DNA from: Echinicola sp. 20G
GTDB taxonomy: Bacteria; Bacteroidota; Bacteroidia; Cytophagales; Cyclobacteriaceae
Assembly: GCF_015533855.1 (NCBI RefSeq)
Contig: NZ_AP024154.1
Location: forward strand, 437,001 to 501,000
Direction: 5' to 3'
Length of the DNA stretch: 64,000 nucleotides
Under the pieces are notes generated by a model. It searched no databases and was not told the DNA's origin. It worked only from the letters and a program-made list of their open reading frames with translations. Both the position numbers and the translations under genes were made by a program. The stretch's first letter is position 1; each line of letters opens with the position of its first letter. Shown piece by piece: positions 48,116-56,381 of this stretch.

Positions 48116-49636
48116 ATGAGAAAGACCGTTTACCTATTATTGATTTTTCAACTGATTACCATTCCTATTTTATATGCGCAAGGTGTGGATGCTGCTGCAG
48201 AAGAAACTTCAGACCTATGGTTGTTTATCGGTCGCTTTCACCCTTTGATCGTACATTTGCCAATTGGTTTTATCATGCTTGCCTTCCTGATGGAAGTCAT
48301 GGCGAGGTGGCCCAAATTCAAGCATTTGGAGCAAAGTGTTTCCTTTGTCCTGACCTTGGGCATCTTGAGTTCGGTGGGTGCCGCTGTCTTTGGCTATCTG
48401 CTTTCCCTCAGTGGAGAATACCAAGGAAGCACCTTGGATTGGCACCTTTGGCTGGGCTTGTCCACCTTGGGTTTTGCCATCATTGCCTTGGTGTTAAAAG
48501 TAAAACAAGCCAATACCGCATACTTCACCTTTCTATCGGCCAGTGTCATTTGCTTGACCTTGACAGGACACCTTGGCGGTAATCTTACCCATGGCTCGGA
48601 TTACCTAGTGCGGTATATGCCCAACACTCTTCGTGCCATGACGGGTATGCCACCCAAGCCAGAGAGCAAGCACAAGCCCATCACCAATTTGGAAGAAGCC
48701 ATTGTCTTTGATGACCTGATCAAGCCTATCACGGACAATAGCTGTGAAAGCTGCCACAACGCCGAAAAAACCAAAGGAAACCTTAGGCTGGATACCAAAG
48801 AAGGATTCCTTAAAGGGGGTGAAAATGGCCCATCACTGGTGCCCGGACAAGCAGCCCACAGTGAGCTGATCAAAAGGGTTAAACTCCCCAAAGACCATGA
48901 AGATGTGATGCCTCCTGAAGGTAAAAAGCCCTTGAGCAAAGAGGAAATTGCCCTGCTGGAATGGTGGATCAATAATGACGCTTCCTTTGATAAGAAAGTC
49001 GCCGAAGTAGAAGTCCCTGATGATATCAAGGAAATCCTTGATGCCTTGGTCAATCCACAGCAATCCAGCCTGAGCCCTCTTTATGCCATGGAGGTCAAGC
49101 CTGCTTCTCAAGATGAGGTGGAAACACTAAAAGAAATGGGCTTTTCCGTTTCTCCTATTTCTGCAGAAAGCCCATTTATCCAAGTGAGCTATTTGATTTC
49201 AGGACAACCCCTGAACGATGAAAGCATAAAAGCCATAAAAAAAGTGGCCAAGCAAACCACTTGGCTTAATCTGGGCAAGGCAGCTTTGGCAGATGGGCAG
49301 AAATTCACCTTCCTGAAAGACTTCAACCACCTGACCCAATTGCATTTGGAAAAAACTGCCATCACGGACGAAGAAGTGAAGGACCTGGCCCAAATGGAAT
49401 TTCTGGAATACCTGAACCTGTACAATACGGCCATTACGGACAAAAGTGTGGAACCCCTCACCGCCCTGAAAAGGCTGAGAAAGATTTACCTTTGGGAAAC
49501 CCAAGTGAGTGAAGATGGAAAATCTTCCCTGCAAAAAGCCATCCCTGAGTTGGCCATTATCGCTGATGGACTTCCCCAAAACTTTGATGTCCCTTTGGAC
49601 TCCCTCAATGACAGTACCGTCATTGCCACCAAATAA
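48116..49636 (+). CDS. DUF2231-like membrane domain, PSCyt1 cytochrome c and LRR fusion
   Basis: A 506-residue inner-membrane protein. A signal peptide (1-22) precedes four transmembrane helices (about 40-180) resembling DUF2231, with paired histidines in HPLIVHLPIGF and GHLGGNLTHG. A cytochrome c domain of the PSCyt1 type follows, haem motif Cys210-Glu-Ser-Cys213-His214 and Met in MPPEGKKPL. The C-terminus (about 365-480) has leucine-rich repeats such as LTQLHLEKTAITDEEVKDLA. The intramembrane histidines could bind b-haem or interact with quinone, which would make this the membrane end of an electron path from the cassette cytochromes; that is inference. It lies between cassette B and the third propeller gene. 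Confidence 0.82.
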   Translation: MRKTVYLLLIFQLITIPILYAQGVDAAAEETSDLWLFIGRFHPLIVHLPIGFIMLAFLMEVMARWPKFKHLEQSVSFVLTLGILSSVGAAVFGYLLSLSGEYQGSTLDWHLWLGLSTLGFAIIALVLKVKQANTAYFTFLSASVICLTLTGHLGGNLTHGSDYLVRYMPNTLRAMTGMPPKPESKHKPITNLEEAIVFDDLIKPITDNSCESCHNAEKTKGNLRLDTKEGFLKGGENGPSLVPGQAAHSELIKRVKLPKDHEDVMPPEGKKPLSKEEIALLEWWINNDASFDKKVAEVEVPDDIKEILDALVNPQQSSLSPLYAMEVKPASQDEVETLKEMGFSVSPISAESPFIQVSYLISGQPLNDESIKAIKKVAKQTTWLNLGKAALADGQKFTFLKDFNHLTQLHLEKTAITDEEVKDLAQMEFLEYLNLYNTAITDKSVEPLTALKRLRKIYLWETQVSEDGKSSLQKAIPELAIIADGLPQNFDVPLDSLNDSTVIATK

Positions 49637-49679
49637 TTGAATACTTTGAATAGCGCTAATAGCCATTGAATACCAAAAC

Positions 49680-50732
49680 ATGAAGAAGAACAACCAATTT
49701 GACCGAAGAAAATTTATAAAATCCAGCTCTGCCCTGGTAACCTCCAGCTTTTTACTGCCCAATATCAACTTTGGAATGAGCAAAAATCCAGAAGATGAAA
49801 TCATCGGGCATGGTGACTTCAAATACAAAGTCAACAAAAACTGGGGTACACAAGACCCCGCCAAGTACCCTGTAAAAGACTGCCATGAGATGGTACAGGA
49901 CAAGCAGGGCCGATTGATCCTGCTTACCAATGAAACCAAAAACAATGTCATCTTCTATGACCGCTCCGGTAAAATCCTCAAAACCTGGGGCAATGACTTC
50001 CCGGGTGCCCATGGCCTGACCTTGCATGAAGAAGGTGGAGAGGAATTCCTTTATATCACCGATCATGACCGTCATCAAGTTTTCAAGACGACCTTGGACG
50101 GTAGGATCCTTTTGGTATTGGACTACCCCAAAGAGACAGGCATGTATGAAGGGCCCAGCCAATACAAACCTACCGAAACCGCCATCGGCCCCAATGGAGA
50201 TATCTATGTCGCAGATGGTTATGGCAAAAGCTACGTCATCCAATACTCCCCAAAAGGAGAATATATCCGTCACTTTGCCGGACAAGGCAATGGAGAGGCG
50301 CAGGTCAAGCAAGCCCATGGCGTATGTTTGGATACCCGAAAAGGAACACCTGAGCTTTTGGTCACTTCCCGTGCAGCCCAGGAATTTAAGCGCTTCAACC
50401 TGAATGGTGAACATTTGGAAACCATCACCACACCCGGTGCCTGGATCTGTCGTCCGGTGATCAAAGGAGACAACCTTTACTTTGCCGTGATTGTCTCCAA
50501 AAGCTGGGAGAATTACGATGGCTTTGTAATGGTCTTGGACAAAGACAATAAAGTGGTGTCTTCACCAGGTGGTACCAAGCCTACTTATGTGGATGGTAAG
50601 CTTCAAGTCAGCGAACATATAGGCCAGGCCTTTATGAATCCCCATGATGTTTGCATCGACCAAGATGAAAATATCTATGTCCCCCAGTGGGCCTCCGAAA
50701 AAACTTACCCGATCCTATTGGAAAGGGTTTAA
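49680..50732 (+). CDS. Tat-exported NHL-like six-bladed propeller (third copy)
   Basis: A 350-residue third paralogue, with Tat signal QFDRRKFIKSSSALVTSS. The same blocks are present (DCHEMVQDKQGRLILLTNET, FPGAHGLTLHEEGG, YITDHDRHQVFKTTLDG, NPHDVCIDQDENIYVPQW). Here it is preceded by the membrane cytochrome rather than followed by the DUF1553/DUF1501 pair, so the third unit is either a reduced cassette or a distinct module. A strong terminator follows 24 bp after its stop, closing the plus-strand locus. Confidence 0.85.
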   Translation: MKKNNQFDRRKFIKSSSALVTSSFLLPNINFGMSKNPEDEIIGHGDFKYKVNKNWGTQDPAKYPVKDCHEMVQDKQGRLILLTNETKNNVIFYDRSGKILKTWGNDFPGAHGLTLHEEGGEEFLYITDHDRHQVFKTTLDGRILLVLDYPKETGMYEGPSQYKPTETAIGPNGDIYVADGYGKSYVIQYSPKGEYIRHFAGQGNGEAQVKQAHGVCLDTRKGTPELLVTSRAAQEFKRFNLNGEHLETITTPGAWICRPVIKGDNLYFAVIVSKSWENYDGFVMVLDKDNKVVSSPGGTKPTYVDGKLQVSEHIGQAFMNPHDVCIDQDENIYVPQWASEKTYPILLERV

Positions 50733-50755
50733 ACCATTACTTATCAAAACAAGTT

Positions 50756-50785
50756 GGTCCTCGCTTGCAGCGAGGACCTTTTTTT
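50756..50785 (+). terminator. Strong intrinsic terminator closing locus 2
   Basis: GGTCCTCGCT (50756-50765) pairs perfectly with AGCGAGGACC (50769-50778) around a 3-nt loop and is followed by TTTTTTT (50779-50785). It lies between the propeller gene and the convergent cyclase gene. Confidence 0.9.
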
Positions 50786-50831
50786 ATAGCATTGCGTTTG
50801 CAAAATCGGTTGAGAGGAAGTAAAAGTCGGT

Positions 50832-51866
50832 TTAGCTTGGAGATACTGCATAGAGGATCAGGGGAGCTTCTTTTCCTTTGAGAGGAATACTTCCCATCTG
50901 CTCAAAGTGGAAAGTATTAGTTTCCAGGTCTTGCTTTAGCAGGCTTGAAATCAACAGTTCTTGTCCTAGGGCATTACATTGGCTTTGGATGCGGGCAGCG
51001 GTGTTGATGGTGTCACCATGAAAGGCAATTTCTTTTTTAAATTTCCCCACTTCAGTCATAGTCACCACACCGGCATGTAGGCCTGCTTTGAAATGGGGCA
51101 GGCAACCGTACTGTCGATGGTAATAATCCTGCTTGGTGGCCAGTTGCTGCTTAAAGTTAAAAAAGGATTTGAGGCAATTTTGGTATTTAATCCCTTCCTC
51201 TAGCTTCCAGGTGAGGATCGCTTCATCACCCACATATTGATAGATCTCCGCATCATTTTCAGCCACAATACCCAGATCATTGAAACAGTCCTGAATCAAC
51301 TTGCTGTATTGAATATGCCCTAGCCTTTCGGCATGTGTGGTAGACGATTGAAGGTCCAAAAACATAAAGATCCGCTCTACCTCCCTTGGGGTGTAGAATT
51401 TTCCCCGAAAAAGTTGCCACAGGTTATCCCCTCCAAAATAAAGCTGGACTTGTCGCAGGGCAAACATCAACCCATCGACCACCACAATATAAAAGTAAAT
51501 GGCAAAGCTTCCCGGTTCGAATGCAAATTCCAAATAGCTGATTTCATCACCAAAAATCCAATAGGCCAAGGAGACTATGGTCCAAAGAAATAAGATAACA
51601 TAACCTAGCCTTGCCGCCAAAAGACCCTGCAGGGACATTTTCTTATAGCCATGCTTTTCGGTTAAAATCTGGGCATAACCTGAAATAGCTCCAAAGATCA
51701 CTCCACCGATCAAGGACACCCAAATGGCTTTGCCCAGCTCAAACTGCACCGAGCCCAACTCCTCGGTACCTTCTCCACGCACAATACTCAAAAAAATAAA
51801 GGCCAGACACCACCCCACCATATACTGCCTGATAATGGCCCACTTTCGTTTGTTTTGGAGTTTCAT
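50832..51866 (-). CDS. Membrane class III adenylate/guanylate cyclase
   Basis: A 344-residue membrane protein that should make cAMP or cGMP. Residues 1-165 hold four transmembrane helices (for example WVSLIGGVIFGAISGYAQIL and YVILFLWTIVSLAYWIF). The C-terminal half is a class III cyclase domain: metal-binding Asp in MFLDLQSSTTHAE, the second Asp in YQYVGDEAILTW, and the transition-state Asn/Arg pair in DTINTAARIQ. All key residues are present, so it should be active. Similar four-helix cyclases are common in Cyclobacteriaceae. It stands alone, convergent with locus 2, and no link to glycan use is evident. Confidence 0.88.
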   Translation of the reverse strand: MKLQNKRKWAIIRQYMVGWCLAFIFLSIVRGEGTEELGSVQFELGKAIWVSLIGGVIFGAISGYAQILTEKHGYKKMSLQGLLAARLGYVILFLWTIVSLAYWIFGDEISYLEFAFEPGSFAIYFYIVVVDGLMFALRQVQLYFGGDNLWQLFRGKFYTPREVERIFMFLDLQSSTTHAERLGHIQYSKLIQDCFNDLGIVAENDAEIYQYVGDEAILTWKLEEGIKYQNCLKSFFNFKQQLATKQDYYHRQYGCLPHFKAGLHAGVVTMTEVGKFKKEIAFHGDTINTAARIQSQCNALGQELLISSLLKQDLETNTFHFEQMGSIPLKGKEAPLILYAVSPS

Positions 51867-52028
51867 TTATTGTTTATTAGGTGGAAGGGAATAAAATGGG
51901 ATTTTTAGTTTAATTTACTTTTAACACTTATCACTCCAAACCAGTGACCGTTTTCAACAAGGACTTTTAAATCAGTACATCTGAAATGCTTACTCTAGCA
52001 GGACGTATTAATAATGTAGGGATTTAAG

Positions 52029-52051
52029 CATCCGAGTTGCCAACTTGGATG
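52029..52051. repeat. Short hairpin in an intergenic gap
   Basis: CATCCGAGTT (52029-52038) and AACTTGGATG (52042-52051) are inverted with one mismatch around a 3-nt loop. It lies in the 243-bp gap between the cyclase start and the DUF4287 gene end. There is no U-run on the minus strand. It could be a weak terminator for the upstream minus-strand gene or a dispersed repeat. Confidence 0.35.
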
Positions 52052-52109
52052 AACGAGAATGCGCTAGAGATAAACATAATGGGGAATAATTCTAAATTTT
52101 AAACCTTGA

Positions 52110-52652
52110 TCAAATGGACTTCTCATATGCCTCCATGATCCAACCCTTCAGTTCTGCATCTACCTCCGACACTTCAAATAGCTGCACACGATGGGTGCAC
52201 ATGGTGCCAAAAGGGCCTGAATCTCCCAACCTCTCGGTGGAGGGCTGATCTTTTAACTTAAAGCCCAAATCAATTCTGGTTTTGGTAGCAGGCTTGATCA
52301 AGATAAATTGTCTTTTTCGGATGATGCTGACACTTCCCTTTTTGGGGGTGATGGTGACATCTTCTCCCAAGGTTTTGACATAATCGATTAGGGCCTGATA
52401 AATCGGCAACAATTCCTCTTTTCCTTTGTATTGCGCTGTAATCAAATCGTCATCGGATGCCGCTTCATCTTTTGACAGCGTCACGATGGTATTGGCAAAA
52501 CCATGTGTCACCTGATGTTTCTTCTTTAAGTATTGGACTGCTTCAGAATGTTTAGAAAAGGATTTTTCTTTCAAAATCTCCAACCATTCAGTCAGAGACT
52601 TACCCGTTTTTTCAGGCATATTGTCGATCATTGTTTGCAGGGCTTTTTCCAT
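52110..52652 (-). CDS. DUF4287/DUF5655 domain protein
   Basis: A 180-residue cytoplasmic protein with an N-terminal DUF4287 domain (MEKALQTMIDNMPEKTGKSL, then EWLEILKEKSFSKHSEAVQYLKK) and a C-terminal DUF5655 domain (LGEDVTITPKKGSVSIIRKRQF through the final AEL). Both are small domains of unknown function; DUF5655 resembles proteins that may bind nucleic acid or transport-related ligands. The ATG at 52652 matches the usual family start; a TTG eight codons upstream also opens the frame. It appears monocistronic. Confidence 0.8.
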   Translation of the reverse strand: MEKALQTMIDNMPEKTGKSLTEWLEILKEKSFSKHSEAVQYLKKKHQVTHGFANTIVTLSKDEAASDDDLITAQYKGKEELLPIYQALIDYVKTLGEDVTITPKKGSVSIIRKRQFILIKPATKTRIDLGFKLKDQPSTERLGDSGPFGTMCTHRVQLFEVSEVDAELKGWIMEAYEKSI

Positions 52653-52761
52653 AACAGGTGTTTTATGTGCTACCAAAAGTCATTTGAGGTATATTAAAAT
52701 TAATGATTTCGATGAAAAGTGTAGCGCTTTCTAGCTATTTAAAGTCTCTAGGGCATCTAAA

Positions 52762-52806
52762 ACACAAGAAAGGCCTCACTTGTTGCGAGGCCTTTCTTGT
52801 GTTATA
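52762..52806 (-). terminator. Intrinsic terminator of the hydrolase operon
   Basis: ACACAAGAAAGGCCTC (52762-52777) pairs perfectly over 16 bp with GAGGCCTTTCTTGTGT (52787-52802), 9-nt loop. Read on the minus strand it is followed by a short U-run (TTTT). It is about 115 bp after the alpha/beta hydrolase stop codon. Confidence 0.75.
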
Positions 52807-52918
52807 GATGTTGACAGCAAACATTAAATAGGTAAGGGTTTAGCCAGTCCTGTTTGATACAGGCCAACTAAGACCTACCAAATTCAACATGCACCATACT
52901 ACACCTTGAAGCAAAATC

Positions 52919-53974
52919 CTATTTTAGATTCTCTGTGAAGAAAGTTTCTATTTTTTGGAAAGGGATGACATCCGTTTTATCATATAAATCTGTATGGACA
53001 GCTCCTGGAATAATCATCAACTCTTTAGGCTCTGAAGCCTTTTTGTAAACATCCTCACTGAAATACCGTGAATGAGCCTCTTCCCCTGCTATTAAAAGCA
53101 TCGGGCGTGGTGAAATTTCCTTAATGTAAGTTAAGAGGGGAGCATTCATAAATGGTAAAACATTGGTCACCGTCCATGAGCCATTCGAATTTAAGGAACG
53201 TTCATGGAAGCCCCTGTCAGTCTTATAATAGTCCGCATACTCTTTCACAAACTGTGGGGCATCATCACCTATGCCTTCCAATGACTTGGGACCCATTTTG
53301 GGAGTTCCATTTTCAGCATCTTCCCATCTTTGCCTGCTTAATTCTTCCAGCATCTGGGTACGCTGCGCTGGAGTGGTGCTCTCAAAATACCCTTCTGTAT
53401 TCACCCTGCACATATCATACATACTGGTAGTGGCCACTGCTTTTACCCTTTTGTCTACCACTGTGGCATTTAAAGCAAACCCTCCAAAACCACAAATTCC
53501 TATGATACCCAATTTATCCCTGTTGACATTTTCCAATAATCCCAAAAAATCAATCGCCGCGCTGAAGTCTTCGGTATTGATATCGGGAGATGCTATATGG
53601 CGAGGTTCTCCTCCACTTTCCCCTGTATAAGATGGATCAAATGCCAAAGCAACAAAGCCTAATGTTGCCATTTGATTGGCATAGAGTCCTGATGATTGCT
53701 CTTTGACAGCCCCGAAAGGCCCACTAATTGCCAAAGCCGGTAAACTATCCCCTCCACTTTTAGGCATATACAAGTCCCCAGATAGCTCGATTCCATAACG
53801 GTTTGTAAAACTTACTTTTTGGCGAGTTACTGCTTCACTTAATTCAAACGTATATTTTTCTTCTTGTACTTTCATTGGTTCACTTTTTAGTTTTTGCACT
53901 TCTGTTTTTTGATCTTGGTTACAAGCTCCCAGTATCCATAAGCTTGTTGCCAAAAACATTATCATTTTTTCCAT
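52919..53974 (-). CDS. Alpha/beta hydrolase lipoprotein (dienelactone hydrolase-like)
   Basis: A 351-residue lipoprotein (lipobox LGAC near residue 18) with an alpha/beta-hydrolase fold. The nucleophile elbow reads GICGFGG with Cys161, as in dienelactone hydrolases, not the usual Ser. A catalytic His is likely in PGAVHTDLYD and an acid in the LIAGEEAHS strand. Other marks are YMPKSGGDSLPALAISGPFGAVKE-type entry (oxyanion region) and AFDPSYTGESGG. The substrate is probably a small ester or lactone. The start at 53974 is chosen because the longer frame overlaps the upstream cupin gene and lacks a signal peptide at its N-terminus. It is 22 bp after the cupin gene and in the same operon. Confidence 0.82.
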   Translation of the reverse strand: MEKMIMFLATSLWILGACNQDQKTEVQKLKSEPMKVQEEKYTFELSEAVTRQKVSFTNRYGIELSGDLYMPKSGGDSLPALAISGPFGAVKEQSSGLYANQMATLGFVALAFDPSYTGESGGEPRHIASPDINTEDFSAAIDFLGLLENVNRDKLGIIGICGFGGFALNATVVDKRVKAVATTSMYDMCRVNTEGYFESTTPAQRTQMLEELSRQRWEDAENGTPKMGPKSLEGIGDDAPQFVKEYADYYKTDRGFHERSLNSNGSWTVTNVLPFMNAPLLTYIKEISPRPMLLIAGEEAHSRYFSEDVYKKASEPKELMIIPGAVHTDLYDKTDVIPFQKIETFFTENLK

Positions 53975-53996
53975 TGGTTTTGCTGATTTGAAATTT

Positions 53997-54488
53997 TTAC
54001 TTGATCGAATATTGCTCATCGGTTACTGACTCCTGCCAATCCACTATTCCATTTTCGGTATTCGGTACGATATAAAGTTGCTGAAGGCCAACTTCAGGGC
54101 TTGCCCCATGCCAATGCCTTACATTGGGAGGACACTTAACCACATCTCCTTTTTTGATGACCTGTATGGGCTGCCCCTCAATTTGATGATAACCTTTTCC
54201 ATCTGTGATAATCAGAATTTGCCCCGAAGGATGTGTGTGCCAATTGCTCCTTGCGCCAGGTTCGAAATAAACGTTTCCAACTGCTGTGGTATAAATGGAA
54301 TCAACCTGCACCAACCCAATATTAAATGCATTTCCAGTAAAAAAGTCTGAGGGACCTTTTTGACCTTTTGGAAAAATCTCCTCCAATTCATGGTTGCTTG
54401 TTTTCATTTCTTCTTGTTTTGGCTCCTTGTTGCAGGATAACACCAGAACAAGTACCATCACTGCTAAGATTTTGCTTGATATTTTCAT
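53997..54488 (-). CDS. Cupin-domain lipoprotein
   Basis: A 163-residue lipoprotein (lipobox VLSC near residue 19) with one small cupin barrel. The metal-binding first motif is SNWHTHPSGQILIITDGKG and the second is GDVVKCPPNVRHWHGA, giving His residues for a metal site. Similar cupins accompany carboxymuconolactone decarboxylase and alpha/beta hydrolase genes. It lies between the acetyltransferase gene (11 bp) and the hydrolase gene (22 bp), so the three probably work together on a small exported substrate; the reaction is not known. The start at 54488 is set by the lipoprotein signal and avoids overlap with the upstream gene. Confidence 0.83.
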   Translation of the reverse strand: MKISSKILAVMVLVLVLSCNKEPKQEEMKTSNHELEEIFPKGQKGPSDFFTGNAFNIGLVQVDSIYTTAVGNVYFEPGARSNWHTHPSGQILIITDGKGYHQIEGQPIQVIKKGDVVKCPPNVRHWHGASPEVGLQQLYIVPNTENGIVDWQESVTDEQYSIK

Positions 54489-54498
54489 AGGGTTCAAA

Positions 54499-55059
54499 TT
54501 AAATTCCTTTAATAATTTTAGCGGGTATTCCACCTACAATTACATTATCAGGGACATCCTTAGAAACCACTGCTCCAGCCGCCACAATGGCATTTTCTCC
54601 AATGGTTACCCCTTGGAGGATAGTGGCATTAGCACCAACCCAAGCGTTCTTTTTAATATGAATAGGTTTTGGAACTAGTGAATGTCTGGTATCGGAAGAA
54701 ACAGGATGTCCTTCAGAAAGCAAACTGACTTTGGGAGCGATTTGTACTTCATCCTCGATGATAATCCCTCCCAGATCAAGGAAAACGCAATCGAAATTGA
54801 TAAATACATTTTTCCCAATTTTGGTATGCCTTCCATAATTAAGATACAATGGAGTAAACACGAAAGTACTTTCAGGTATCTCAGACCCGGTGATCTCACT
54901 TAGCAAGTTCCTAATCTCAACTGGATCCGCTGAATTATTCATCGAAACAAGCAGCTTTTTCGTAGTGTAGGCAGCCTTCGTCAGTTTATGCCTTTCACTA
55001 TCATTGGAAGTAATCGTTTCTCCCTTGATTAACCGGTCAAAAATATTCGCTTTCTCCAT
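54499..55059 (-). CDS. Hexapeptide-repeat O-acetyltransferase (Maa/LacA/NodL type)
   Basis: A 186-residue cytoplasmic acetyltransferase with a left-handed beta-helix. Hexapeptide repeats run from [20 protein letters not shown] to [20 protein letters not shown], ending in the family signature [11 protein letters not shown]. The catalytic His is in LLSEGHPVS. The family moves acetyl groups from acetyl-CoA to sugars such as maltose or galactosides. It is the first gene after the AraC regulator, with an 8-bp perfect inverted repeat directly before its start codon. Confidence 0.87.
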   Translation of the reverse strand: MEKANIFDRLIKGETITSNDSERHKLTKAAYTTKKLLVSMNNSADPVEIRNLLSEITGSEIPESTFVFTPLYLNYGRHTKIGKNVFINFDCVFLDLGGIIIEDEVQIAPKVSLLSEGHPVSSDTRHSLVPKPIHIKKNAWVGANATILQGVTIGENAIVAAGAVVSKDVPDNVIVGGIPAKIIKGI

Positions 55060-55081
55060 CTTTGTATGCTTTGATACAAAG
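55060..55081. promoter_or_regulatory. Perfect inverted repeat abutting the acetyltransferase start codon
   Basis: CTTTGTAT (55060-55067) and ATACAAAG (55074-55081) are perfect inverted copies around 6 nt, touching the start codon at 55057-55059. In mRNA it would fold over the ribosome-binding region; in DNA it could be an operator for the adjacent AraC regulator. Confidence 0.45.
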
Positions 55082-55136
55082 GTCTGGAATTCCTAAGCGC
55101 TCCAGCTAAAACTTTTCAAACCAAAAATTAAGGAAT

Positions 55137-56003
55137 TCACACTTTTTCCATTCGGACAGAAGAAGGGCTTTGGCCTGTATGCTTTTTGAAAAAATTATTG
55201 AAATAAGTAGGGTACTCAAATCCTAAGGCAAAAGCGATCTCAGAAATATTCCAATCGGTATGTTTCAAAATTGCTTTGGCCTCGTTGATAATTCGCTCCG
55301 AAATATGGGTAGAAGTTGTTTTGCTCGTAACCTCCTTTACGGTCCGGTTCAGGTAATTGACATGCACTGAGAGGTTGCTGGCATAGTCCTTGGCCGTCCG
55401 CAGCTGAAGAGGGCGATCGGGACTCTCAATAGGAAATTGCCTTTCCAACAATTCCAGAAAAACATTGGTCAAGCGCTGCGCCCCATTTTTATCTTGATTA
55501 TAGTTGTCCGATGGTTTTAGCTTTAAAGACTCGTGTAAAATCAAATCAATATAATTACGAATCAGGTCATCTTTGTATTCATAATGAGACTGTTGTTCAG
55601 CAATCATTCTTTGAAAAATACTGTTCAAAAAAAGCCTTTGGTCTTCTTTAATTTCAAGAATGGGCGTGCCTCCCACTTTGAACAATGGTGATTTTTGAAG
55701 GCTTTCAGATCGTTTTACAGCGGTAAGAAAATCTTCCGAAAATAAAATAGTGTACCCTACATATTTTGTGGATAGCGTCTCCCAAGAGTAGGGGATATTC
55801 GGGTTTCCAAAGAACAAAATTGTTCCCTCTGCCTCAAAACTCCTATCAGCATAATGGATTCGGCTTTTCCCTGTGGTCAGGCAAATTTTATAAAAATCCT
55901 TTCGGCTATATGCCTTGGTGGCATTACCGTCTTTTTCTATTTGAAAGACATTAAAACCTTTCAACTTTAGCTCATTATTATATTCGGAAAGACTTCTTGA
56001 CAT
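55137..56003 (-). CDS. AraC-family transcriptional regulator
   Basis: A 288-residue cytoplasmic regulator with an N-terminal cupin-like effector domain (about 1-160) and a C-terminal AraC double helix-turn-helix (about 185-285: AKDYASNLSVHVNYLNRTV, then EIAFALGFEYPTYFNNFFKK and HTGQSPSSVR). It lies upstream of, and in the same direction as, the acetyltransferase-cupin-hydrolase genes with a 77-bp gap, so it probably controls them and perhaps itself. The effector is unknown. Confidence 0.87.
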   Translation of the reverse strand: MSRSLSEYNNELKLKGFNVFQIEKDGNATKAYSRKDFYKICLTTGKSRIHYADRSFEAEGTILFFGNPNIPYSWETLSTKYVGYTILFSEDFLTAVKRSESLQKSPLFKVGGTPILEIKEDQRLFLNSIFQRMIAEQQSHYEYKDDLIRNYIDLILHESLKLKPSDNYNQDKNGAQRLTNVFLELLERQFPIESPDRPLQLRTAKDYASNLSVHVNYLNRTVKEVTSKTTSTHISERIINEAKAILKHTDWNISEIAFALGFEYPTYFNNFFKKHTGQSPSSVRMEKV

Positions 56004-56381
56004 AGCACAAAGTTAAGAAATTCAAACTAAAATACGGCTAAAAGAGAAACACATCTACCAAAGGTCTATTGCTTAGTGTTTAGTAAAAGCGCTATAGTCT
56101 ATTTATTCATCTAAAACCAACTCTTACTTTGCTTCAAAGATATTTTCATTATCATCTGACTTTAAAGCCATAGAAACAAGAATCAGTACTGAGGTGAGCT
56201 TGACATTCTGGTCAAGTTCTTATAGAAAAGGAATAACAACTTCAATTGTTCGAACTATATTCCCATTTTGAATTTTTCTTTAGTGTAATTTCTACACTTA
56301 AAATTTTATTTTCTCCTTTCCTGTGCTATTTTTGGAAAGGTATTCGATTAATAAACCCCTATTTTCAAATAACCCCTAATC
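56004..56381. other. 378-bp divergent intergenic region
   Basis: No gene is seen. It holds the start regions of the AraC gene (leftward) and the GH43 gene (rightward). CTTGAC (56199-56204) and GTCAAG (56211-56216) form a small inverted repeat. TATTTTTG (56327-56334) fits the Bacteroidota -7 consensus TAnnTTTG 47 bp before the GH43 start, though a clear -33 TTTG is missing. Confidence 0.5.

Noticed and set aside
49199..49951. Minus-strand 250-residue frame
   Set aside because: Spans two conserved plus-strand genes and their gap; no family resemblance.
56008..56015. TAACTTTG (minus strand) as a -7 promoter element of the AraC gene
   Set aside because: It matches TAnnTTTG but is only 5 bp from the start codon and has no -33 element at the right distance.
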